Of a stretch of DNA of 14,248 nt, positions 7,295-13,053 are shown one piece after another. The first letter of the stretch is position 1. The number at the start of each line of letters is the position of its first letter. The position numbers were made by a program, and so were the translations under genes. This DNA is from Clostridia bacterium (lineage in GTDB: Bacteria > Bacillota > Clostridia > Oscillospirales > CAG-272): assembly GCA_900768535.1 (NCBI GenBank), contig CAAGDE010000009.1:1-14248 (forward strand), in the 5' to 3' direction. The notes beneath the pieces were generated by a model, which searched no databases, was not told the origin of the DNA, and worked only from the letters and a program-made list of their open reading frames with translations.

Positions 7295-7323
7295 TCGGAA
7301 TTCAAATCTCTCCTTCTCCGCCA
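7295..7323 (+). repeat. tRNA-Ser-like 3' end, copy 1 (candidate attachment core)
   Basis: The 29 bp end in CTCTCCTTCTCCGCCA, with TTCAAAT before it. This matches the TpsiC loop, 3' acceptor strand, G discriminator and CCA of bacterial tRNA-Ser. The 5' half of a tRNA is absent and the T-stem cannot pair (CGGAA opposite CTCTC), so this is not a functional tRNA. It is the form left when elements integrate into a tRNA 3' end. A second copy with only two mismatches lies at 9022-9050, in the same orientation. A terminator hairpin follows at once. Confidence 0.6.
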
Positions 7324-7331
7324 AGAAAAGC

Positions 7332-7361
7332 TCCCGAAATCGTAAGATTTCGGGGCTTTTT
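7332..7361 (+). terminator. Terminator following tRNA-Ser-like copy 1
   Basis: CCCGAAATC (7333-7341) pairs with GATTTCGGG (7346-7354) around a GTAA tetraloop, with one further T-G pair at the base, followed shortly by TTTTT (7357-7361). It is placed as a tRNA terminator would be. Confidence 0.75.
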
Positions 7362-7402
7362 CTCGTTTTCTCTCCATTTTTTGAAATTCAAGAAGAACCA
7401 TT

Positions 7403-7424
7403 GCCCCCAACCGTGACCCTAATT
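7403..7424 (+). promoter_or_regulatory. Pair of 12-bp-spaced direct repeats, candidate integrase arm site (right)
   Basis: GCCCCCAACC (7403-7412) and GACCCTAATT (7415-7424) have the same 12-bp spacing and a similar sequence to the pair at 7169-7190, in the same orientation, on the opposite side of the tRNA-Ser-like core. Weaker match than the left pair. Confidence 0.3.
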
Positions 7425-7548
7425 GCTTTATACGCTGTGCGAGAGAGATTTTTGACACAAAACCGGCGCTTGTTATCCGACATTCTGGAAGTGCGTGTGC
7501 AGCGGAGGAATCAGAATGAAGTCTTTCTCGATGAGCCGATAGCACTGT

Positions 7549-7737
7549 TTGTCGACGGTTTCGTACGCAAGCTACAGTTATACGACGCCAAAGTATTTCG
7601 AGAGCACGTTGAAGGGGATGCTGGCGCAGGATCCGCAATCGGCAGAAATGCTGGATTTGATGCGGGCAAACATCGTTTATGATATTGCGGCATTGTATAA
7701 AACCTTCATCCCCGGTGCAACTGACGCGGTTCTGAAC
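7549..7737 (+). pseudogene. C-terminal fragment of an ABC-transporter sugar-binding protein
   Basis: The frame from 7549 reads TVSYASYSYTTPKYFESTLK, then GMLAQDPQSAEMLDLMRANI and VYDIAALYKTF. This matches the C-terminal helices of family-1 extracellular solute-binding proteins (pattern T-x-x-Y-(Y/F)-E-x-x-L-K … D-x-x-(S/T)-A-x-M-L-D-(L/I)). An in-frame TAG at 7540-7542 lies just upstream, there is no signal peptide or N-terminal lobe, and the frame runs on into GH78-derived sequence in another phase. Intact genes of this family import sugars with a permease pair; none remains here. Probably a relic of the same sugar locus as the following GH78 and AraC fragments. Confidence 0.5.
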
Positions 7738-7801
7738 TGTTTTAAAAACGGTTGGGAAATGGGCAACGGCAGGCGGGTGGCAGGATGTACCCGTTCCGTT
7801 C

Positions 7802-8845
7802 GTGAATGATGTCCTGATTCATAAATTTGAACGGATTACGGCAGCTGCGGCGGAGCTTGCCGGAAAAGTCGGAGATCGGGACCGACATCTTGCCAATGCA
7901 GAGGATCGCAAGCGGCAGATTCTTGCGCGCTGGCTTGGACCTGACGGACGCGCGGTTATTCCGCAGATGACCCTGCCGGCAGTCCTGCTTGTCCATGGAA
8001 TATGGACAGACAGAAAGGCACTGGAGGAGCAACTGGTGGAATTGGTGGAGGCGAATGAATGCCGCCACCGCTGCGGACTTCTCGGCTTGCGGTGCCGGTA
8101 TGAAGCACTTGCACTTTGCGGGCGGGAGGATCTGGCATACCGTATCATCACGGCGGACGGCTATCCCTCCTACCGGCAATGGTTCACAGCCGGTGCGACC
8201 ACGTTGTGGGAGCATTGGAAGCAGAATCGCCCGAACGGGGATTATGCTTCCAAAAATCACCATATGTATTCCGATGTGCTATCTTACCTGATCAAAAGCA
8301 CACTGGGAATCCGGCATGACCGAAGGACGCCGGAGAAGCCGGAATTCTGCCTGGAGCCGTACCTGGATATCGAGCGCATTTGGCAGCTGCGTGCCGAGCT
8401 GCACTCACTGACGGTTCTGATGATCCGCAACTGTGCCGACAACATCCTTCTCAGCGTTGCCGATTCGCTCCGGGAGCGGGATGAGCAGAACAACAGCTAC
8501 GGCTCCGGTGTGAACGATATCTCCCGCTATCTGATTGCGGTTCAGTTCGTGCAGGATAATCTGTACCGTCCCATCCGCAGTGCGGACGTGGCAAAGAGCG
8601 TTTATATGAGCACCAAGCAACTCAACCGGATTTTTGCCCGCGAGATGGGAATGTCCATCAGCGACTATATCAGCGAACAGAAATGCTACGAGGCGAAGCG
8701 CCTGCTGGCGGAAGGGACCGAGCCGATTCACGTCATCAGCGCCCGCCTGGGATTCGGAGATCAGTTCTACTTCAACAAATTTTTCAAAAAGCACGTCGGA
8801 CTCCCGCCGCACCGCTACCGGAAAGCCAACGCTGAGAAAAAATAA
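7802..8845 (+). CDS. Chimeric frame: C-terminal part of a GH78 alpha-L-rhamnosidase fused to an AraC-family DNA-binding domain
   Basis: The 347-codon frame begins at GTG 7802, but GH78-like reading continues upstream in frame to a TGA at 7733 (…GGWQDVPVPF…), so GTG is an internal valine rather than a natural start. There is no convincing ribosome binding site. Residues 1-~190 match the (alpha/alpha)6 barrel of bacterial GH78: CRHRCGLLGLRCRYEAL, YPSYRQWFTAGATTLWEHW with E137 at the general-base position, and SKNHHMYSDVLSYLIK. The half carrying the general acid is missing, so no rhamnosidase activity is expected. Residues ~190-347 are the linker and C-terminal double helix-turn-helix of an AraC/XylS regulator (RSADVAKSVYMSTKQLNRIF … ARLGFGDQFYFNKFFKKHVG). 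The join at ~180-205 is in frame. Most likely a deletion fused two genes of a rhamnose locus; a working regulator cannot be excluded, because the DNA-binding half is complete. Confidence 0.6.
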   Translation: MNDVLIHKFERITAAAAELAGKVGDRDRHLANAEDRKRQILARWLGPDGRAVIPQMTLPAVLLVHGIWTDRKALEEQLVELVEANECRHRCGLLGLRCRYEALALCGREDLAYRIITADGYPSYRQWFTAGATTLWEHWKQNRPNGDYASKNHHMYSDVLSYLIKSTLGIRHDRRTPEKPEFCLEPYLDIERIWQLRAELHSLTVLMIRNCADNILLSVADSLRERDEQNNSYGSGVNDISRYLIAVQFVQDNLYRPIRSADVAKSVYMSTKQLNRIFAREMGMSISDYISEQKCYEAKRLLAEGTEPIHVISARLGFGDQFYFNKFFKKHVGLPPHRYRKANAEKK

Positions 8846-8851
8846 TGAAAA

Positions 8852-8869
8852 GCCTCCCCGGGGGGAGGC
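8852..8869 (-). terminator. GC-rich hairpin, likely terminator for the minus-strand operon
   Basis: GCCTCCCC (8852-8859) and GGGGAGGC (8862-8869) form an 8-bp all-perfect palindrome 6 bp past the AraC-fusion stop; with only two bases between the arms, the innermost pairs must open. Only the minus strand has a T-rich downstream side (TTTTCATTATTTTTT), so it best fits the end of the leftward transcript from the permease operon. Confidence 0.5.
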
Positions 8870-9021
8870 CTATCAGCAAGAGCGGTTTGGTTTTGGCGGT
8901 GGCTGTTGCGATGTATTGAGAGAGAGCAAATTGATCCCCCTCATCAGTCGCTATATCTGTGCGGAGAATCACGATCATGTGGTCCTTGTCACGGCGAAAG
9001 ATATCGCCGGGGGAGCTTGAG

Positions 9022-9050
9022 TCGGAATTGGAATCTCTCCTTCTCCGCCA
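9022..9050 (+). repeat. tRNA-Ser-like 3' end, copy 2
   Basis: This is the second copy of the 29-bp sequence at 7295-7323, differing only at two adjacent positions (GG for CA), and again ending CTCTCCTTCTCCGCCA. A GGAGAAT at 8963-8969 lies at tRNA-Ser distance (88 nt) and could pair with most of CTTCTCC, but the D, anticodon and T arms cannot be folded, so no tRNA is called. It too is followed directly by a terminator. No arm-like repeats flank it. Confidence 0.6.
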
Positions 9051-9055
9051 TTTGA

Positions 9056-9087
9056 GGGGCAGGATCTTCATCCTGCCCCTTTTTTTT
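9056..9087 (+). terminator. Strong rho-independent terminator, convergent with the permease gene
   Basis: A 10-bp perfect stem, GGGGCAGGAT (9056-9065) with ATCCTGCCCC (9070-9079), around a CTTC tetraloop is followed by eight Ts (9080-9087). It ends rightward transcription from the AraC-fusion side. The stop codon of the leftward permease gene (9070-9068) lies inside this hairpin. Confidence 0.85.
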
Positions 9088-10084
9088 CTGTTTTCCGCGC
9101 AGGTTGTGGAGGAGGCTTTGCCGGCAATCCGAAGGAGTTTTTCGGCTTCTTTTCATCCAGCCCTGAAAGCAAAATTGCCGACAGGCAAAGTCCACCGCCC
9201 AAAACAAGGTGCCAAGTCAGGCGGTCTGTTCCCGCACAAACGGAAATAATGCCTGTAACAACCGCCGAAAACGGCATCATGACTGCTACCCGGCTTGCTT
9301 CGAGATACTTCATGCAATTCGTCCGAACCGTCCATCCGAATGCCTGCGAAACCAGTGCCACTGCCGCAAGAGCCGCCAGGTGCCATGGCTGAAAGGAAAA
9401 ACGGATCCGTTCAATCGGCTCCGGGACGCCGGAAGCAGTGGGAATCCGAATCAGATGGAGTGCGACTGCAAATCCGGCTTTTGCCACCAGTTGAACCACC
9501 GCCTGCACCGCAAGATACAACGGTGCATACAACTGCTTTGCATATGCACCGGTTGCCGCTATATTTACGCCGTACAGAAGTCCTGCCGCCGCGCAGAGAA
9601 TTTCACCAACACCCCATGTGCCAAGGATACCGAATGCGGAGGTTGCGTTCAGCACATAGGTTCCCGCAAGACAGCAGATGCAGGAAAGCCAGGTCACACC
9701 GGTCGGCTTTTTTCGCACGAGCACATACATCAGCAACGGAACCGTCAGGCAGGAGAGGTTTTCCAGGAACGCATACTTCGCCGGCGTGGTATACTGCAGA
9801 CCGATCTTCTGCGCCGCATCCGCAATCGCCAGAAAGAACCCGGTCGGGATTCCGAGCTTCAGGTATGTCCGGGAGAACGCCCGCAGATGATGTCTTGACA
9901 GAATCAGATAGGTTGGGATCAGAATCACCTGCGCCGCCACGAGACGTATGGTCGGCGAATAGTAGCGGTAGAGCCAAAGCGTCAGAAAGGGACCGACACC
10001 CCAGATCAGAATCACCAGAGAAATGCCGAAAAGAGCAAGCGTCTTCCGGTTTTCCGCAAGCCGCTTGTCGGGCAGATGCTTCAT
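9068..10084 (-). CDS. EamA/DMT-family permease
   Basis: With start ATG at 10084-10082, 338 residues; this ATG forms a 4-bp ATGA overlap with the upstream hydrolase stop. An in-frame ATG nine bases earlier (10093) is the alternative. The protein is almost wholly hydrophobic with about ten membrane segments in two halves (ALFGISLVILIWGVGPFLTL; later AALAAVALVSQAFGWTV and ASRVAVMMPFSAVVTGIISV), as in drug/metabolite transporters of the EamA repeat type. Such permeases move small metabolites across the cytoplasmic membrane; the substrate cannot be told. The charged tail (DEKKPKN … PARKTEKKGAG) is cytoplasmic. It is the last gene of the leftward operon, so export or uptake of a product linked to pectin breakdown is possible but unproven. 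Confidence 0.88.
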   Translation of the reverse strand: MKHLPDKRLAENRKTLALFGISLVILIWGVGPFLTLWLYRYYSPTIRLVAAQVILIPTYLILSRHHLRAFSRTYLKLGIPTGFFLAIADAAQKIGLQYTTPAKYAFLENLSCLTVPLLMYVLVRKKPTGVTWLSCICCLAGTYVLNATSAFGILGTWGVGEILCAAAGLLYGVNIAATGAYAKQLYAPLYLAVQAVVQLVAKAGFAVALHLIRIPTASGVPEPIERIRFSFQPWHLAALAAVALVSQAFGWTVRTNCMKYLEASRVAVMMPFSAVVTGIISVCAGTDRLTWHLVLGGGLCLSAILLSGLDEKKPKNSFGLPAKPPPQPARKTEKKGAG

Positions 10085-11547
10085 GCTTCCCATATTTCCG
10101 CCGCTTCCGAGGCTTCCGCGACCAGAACTCCTTGATAGTTGTCAAGGAACGCTTCCGCCGCCTTTTTCATCCGCACCGTTACCCGCTGTGCGTCCGCAAA
10201 GCCGAAGGTTATTGCCAGGTTTCCGAGATATCGGTCGATGATCTGTACGCGGATGCGCAGCTTTCGTTCTTCAGCCCAGTCCGCGCTGAACGCCGCCTGA
10301 TACCGGTTTCCCTCCATCGTGGTTCCTGCGGTCAGTCCCGAATATCCGCTCTCCGGAAAGGGCGCAAACAGATTGTAGCCGATACCGAAGGTGAATGCCT
10401 TGCTGCCGCTTCCGTTTTCGTAATCCAGTCTGCCCTCCGTTCCGGAAAAGCGCAGGCGGAAGCGCTTCCAGCCCATCGGGTTATCGCGACAGACAAAGGT
10501 TCTTCCGTCAATCTCCCGTCGGATGGGAGCATCGGTTTTGCCGCACAGACAGAACAGTTTGCGGGAGCGTTCGTAATCCGCCAGCTCGGCTGCCGCATCG
10601 GGATTTTCGGGAAGCGGCTCCTGCCGCAGACAGTCCAGAAGTTCAATCAGCGCACCGTAAACCTGATCGCGGTAGCACCCGTTCCCCTGGTTATCCGAGG
10701 TCAGGATCAGAATCAGATCTTCTTTGGGGAAGCAGACCGCCAGCTGTCCGCCCATACCGAGCATGGCAAAGCCACCGCGCGGAGCGCCCCAGATCTGCCA
10801 GCCGTAGCCGTGGCTGTCCGATGCGGCAAAGCCATAATCATCCGTCACGGTGCGGCAATCGATCATTTGCTCAACCAGATCCCGGCGCAGATATTGCCTG
10901 CTCCCCACACGTCCGCCGTTCATCAAAAGACGAGCGAACAGAAACAGGTCGCGCGGTGTACACATCACGCCCGAATCCCCGAAGGAATGTCCGCCGGGAA
11001 CCTGCAGACAGTATGCGTCCTGTGAAAAGCCGAGCTCCTTCAGTACCTTCTCCTGCAAATAGGAAAGAAACGGTCGACCGGTCAGCTTTTCAACGATCAC
11101 ACCGAGCAGGTAGCTTCCCTGACTGTCATAATCGAACTGTGTCAGCGGCAGCTTCCGCTCCGACTTCGGGAAGCAGGTTTCCGTCCTGTCACGACACCCT
11201 TCGCCGAACCACCATCCGCGATCCGTGGCGGTCGTTTCCATCATCAGTAGCGAGCGCACCGTGTCGTGGGACGGATACGGAAAAAATTCGGATATCGGCG
11301 TATCCGGCGTCAGAAGCCCATCCTGAATGCAAAAAAGCACTGCCGCCGCAACAAAGGTTTTGGATACGGAATACATCCGATGCTTTGTTTCGGCGGTAAA
11401 CGGCGCAAAATAGCACTCGGAAAAGACCCGGTCTCCTCTTGCAAGAATCACACCGTGCGTGGAAAGCCGGTACGCCTCCAGACGCCGGTAAAAACGCAGA
11501 ACCGCCCCGGACGGACAACCGACCGCTTCGGGAGAATGTCTGTTCAT
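10081..11547 (-). CDS. Serine hydrolase of the beta-lactamase/class C (PF00144) family
   Basis: Of 488 residues, the first ~315 match the beta-lactamase-related serine hydrolases. The nucleophile motif S60-V-S-K63 lies in YSVSKTF, the second motif is Y140-D-S142 (the Y-x-N/S triad), and GMGGQ (264-268) sits where the KTG/HxG strand occurs. Residues ~335-488 form a beta-rich C-terminal extension with no motif I recognise, as in many esterase and D-aminopeptidase relatives. There is no signal peptide, so it probably acts in the cytoplasm. The start ATG at 11547 overlaps the GH28 stop by 4 bp (ATGA), and AAAGGAG sits just before it. Family members include carboxylesterases, D-peptidases and true beta-lactamases; the pectin context favours an ester or acyl hydrolase, but this is inference. 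Confidence 0.85.
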   Translation of the reverse strand: MNRHSPEAVGCPSGAVLRFYRRLEAYRLSTHGVILARGDRVFSECYFAPFTAETKHRMYSVSKTFVAAAVLFCIQDGLLTPDTPISEFFPYPSHDTVRSLLMMETTATDRGWWFGEGCRDRTETCFPKSERKLPLTQFDYDSQGSYLLGVIVEKLTGRPFLSYLQEKVLKELGFSQDAYCLQVPGGHSFGDSGVMCTPRDLFLFARLLMNGGRVGSRQYLRRDLVEQMIDCRTVTDDYGFAASDSHGYGWQIWGAPRGGFAMLGMGGQLAVCFPKEDLILILTSDNQGNGCYRDQVYGALIELLDCLRQEPLPENPDAAAELADYERSRKLFCLCGKTDAPIRREIDGRTFVCRDNPMGWKRFRLRFSGTEGRLDYENGSGSKAFTFGIGYNLFAPFPESGYSGLTAGTTMEGNRYQAAFSADWAEERKLRIRVQIIDRYLGNLAITFGFADAQRVTVRMKKAAEAFLDNYQGVLVAEASEAAEIWEA

Positions 11548-13040
11548 AAAAGCTCCTTTCCGTTTTCCTTCATCCCGTCCTTTACGAAGGTCGGATTTTC
11601 CAGTCGGATACCGGACAGCATTGTCAGCGTTCGGAAATCCATCAGTCCGTTATCGGATATCCGGACGTTACAAAGGCTCAGGGAGCGCAACAGATATCCG
11701 TCCCCGGTCACGGTCAGCGCCGCGCCGGGCTTTTTTTCTTCATTCGCATAACAGCAGACGCCGCTGAGGGTTATGTCGCGGAGAACAATGTTTTCCATCA
11801 CGGTCGGCTCTCCCGCACTTTCCCCGTCGTCATTGTACCGCACACTTTCAACCGTCAGGCGCGGAAAGCTGCAATGCTCCACGGTTACGTTCCGGACAAA
11901 GCCGCCGCGCTTCGGCGTGGTCTTGAAATGGAGTCCGTATTCACTGACGGAAAAGTCACAGTCCCAGATCCGCACATCATCAATTCCGCCGGACAACTCG
12001 CTTCCGATTGCAATCCCGTGTCCTTCGATTGAGCGACAGTCAAAGATCCGGATGCCGCGACAGGGAAGACCGATCCGGTTTCCCTCCGGATTCTTTCCCG
12101 ATTTGATGGCAATACAGTCATCCCCGACCCGGAAATCACACCCGAACAGCGTACACCGGACCGACGAATCGGGATTCCAGCCGTCGCCGTTTTCGATCCC
12201 GCGCGACTCAAACCGACAGCCGTAGGTGGTTACATCGCGCGAATAGATCATGTGGATATTCCAGGAGGGAGCGGTTCGGATTCCGATGCCCGAAACAATG
12301 ACCTGTTCCGCACAGCAGATACAGATCAGTCTGCCGCGCACGCGCCAGCCTGGAACGTTTCCCATCAGGCGGGCATACGCCCCCAGCGGTTCATCGGTAC
12401 GCCGCATTTCGCCTTTTTCCGCGCGGACGGTGTCCTCAAACAGCGCACGTCCGCCACCCTCCAGCACGCCGCGCCCGCGGACCGCCACGTTCCTGACCGT
12501 TGTTCCGGCGGAGCGATCCAAATAACCGATGTTCAGCAGAGATTGGTAGCATTCCCGCTCAATCCCCTCAAAGCGGCTCGGAAGCTTCGGCAGATAGTCC
12601 GATGCCCGAGCCGACCCGCGCAGAACGGCGCCCTCTTCCAGGTACAGCTCGGTGTCCGAATGCATCCGGAGTGCACCGGTGAGGAAAATGCCGCGCGGTA
12701 CCCGGACACGGCCGCCGGACGGGCAGTCATCCAACGCGCGTTGCAGGGCGGCGGTGTTGTTCCGGATCCCGTCTCCCTTGGCGCGGTACGGCGCATCCGT
12801 CACCGTCAGCGTCGGCTTCTGCTCCCGGGTGCGAACGACCTCCTCCCATAGGACATCTCCGTCCTCACCTGTAATCCGGATGCCGTAATCGTGCAACGGC
12901 AACAGGTCGGGAAAGGTAACATGCGTCACCGCGGATACCGTAAACAGCCGACCGTCCAGAAAAATGTGATATGCCTTTACAGACTGCCGCATCCACCATA
13001 ACGTAATCTCATCGTCAAAAATCAACTGTTGGACCTTCAT
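11544..13040 (-). CDS. GH28 polygalacturonase / rhamnogalacturonan-hydrolase family enzyme
   Basis: The start ATG at 13040 (MKVQQLIFDDEITLWW) is chosen because the longer frame begins with a GTG inside the upstream gene; the product has 498 residues. Residues ~1-80 are a fibronectin-like beta domain, followed by the GH28 entry signature around 88-142 (AKGDGIRNNTAALQRALDD, VRVPRGIFLTGAL, LYLEEGAVLRGS). Catalytic landmarks are N289-P-D291, D307-D308 (VGDDCIAIKSG) and H341-G342 (GHGIAIGSE). At the family's usual R-x-K it has H371-F-K373, so the subsite arginine is replaced. Members hydrolyse alpha-linked galacturonic acid in pectin. The lack of a signal peptide suggests an exo-acting enzyme on imported oligosaccharides. 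It starts 13 bp after the CBM9-like surface protein stop and overlaps the hydrolase gene by 4 bp. Confidence 0.9.
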   Translation of the reverse strand: MKVQQLIFDDEITLWWMRQSVKAYHIFLDGRLFTVSAVTHVTFPDLLPLHDYGIRITGEDGDVLWEEVVRTREQKPTLTVTDAPYRAKGDGIRNNTAALQRALDDCPSGGRVRVPRGIFLTGALRMHSDTELYLEEGAVLRGSARASDYLPKLPSRFEGIERECYQSLLNIGYLDRSAGTTVRNVAVRGRGVLEGGGRALFEDTVRAEKGEMRRTDEPLGAYARLMGNVPGWRVRGRLICICCAEQVIVSGIGIRTAPSWNIHMIYSRDVTTYGCRFESRGIENGDGWNPDSSVRCTLFGCDFRVGDDCIAIKSGKNPEGNRIGLPCRGIRIFDCRSIEGHGIAIGSELSGGIDDVRIWDCDFSVSEYGLHFKTTPKRGGFVRNVTVEHCSFPRLTVESVRYNDDGESAGEPTVMENIVLRDITLSGVCCYANEEKKPGAALTVTGDGYLLRSLSLCNVRISDNGLMDFRTLTMLSGIRLENPTFVKDGMKENGKELL

Positions 13041-13053
13041 AATCCGTGTTCCG

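Larger units (their letters stand above)
6706..7801. other. About 1.1 kb without an intact gene: decayed mobile-element and sugar-locus remnants
   Basis: No intact, ribosome-binding-site-led gene is visible. Left to right it holds a RhuM-like coding remnant, an ATTCGC-rich palindromic stretch, two pairs of short direct repeats flanking a tRNA-Ser-like 3' end with its terminator, and the C-terminal fragment of a solute-binding protein. Base composition is visibly more AT-rich than the flanking operons. Confidence 0.6.

Noticed and set aside
7109..7324. Minus-strand frame starting MAEKERFEF and a similar one near 9050 (MAEKERFQF; also WRRRRD-type starts)
   Set aside because: These are the well-known false proteins produced by reading the reverse complement of a tRNA-Ser 3' end; they reflect the repeat, not genes.
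8963..9050. Possible intact tRNA-Ser (GGAGAAT at 8963 opposite CTTCTCC at 9040-9046, 88-nt span)
   Set aside because: Only the acceptor ends can pair. D, anticodon and T arms cannot be folded and the T-stem strands do not match, so only the 3' end is tRNA-like.
6536..9067. Hidden defence system, CRISPR array or toxin-antitoxin pair in the gene-poor zone
   Set aside because: No regularly spaced long repeats, no nuclease or toxin motifs, and no paired small genes with ribosome binding sites were found; the content is explained by gene fragments, hairpins and the tRNA-like repeats.
9295..11025. 576-codon plus-strand open frame opposite the permease and serine hydrolase genes
   Set aside because: Composition is Arg/Ser/Pro-rich and motif-free, while the opposite strand encodes two well-recognised families with overlapping start/stop codons.
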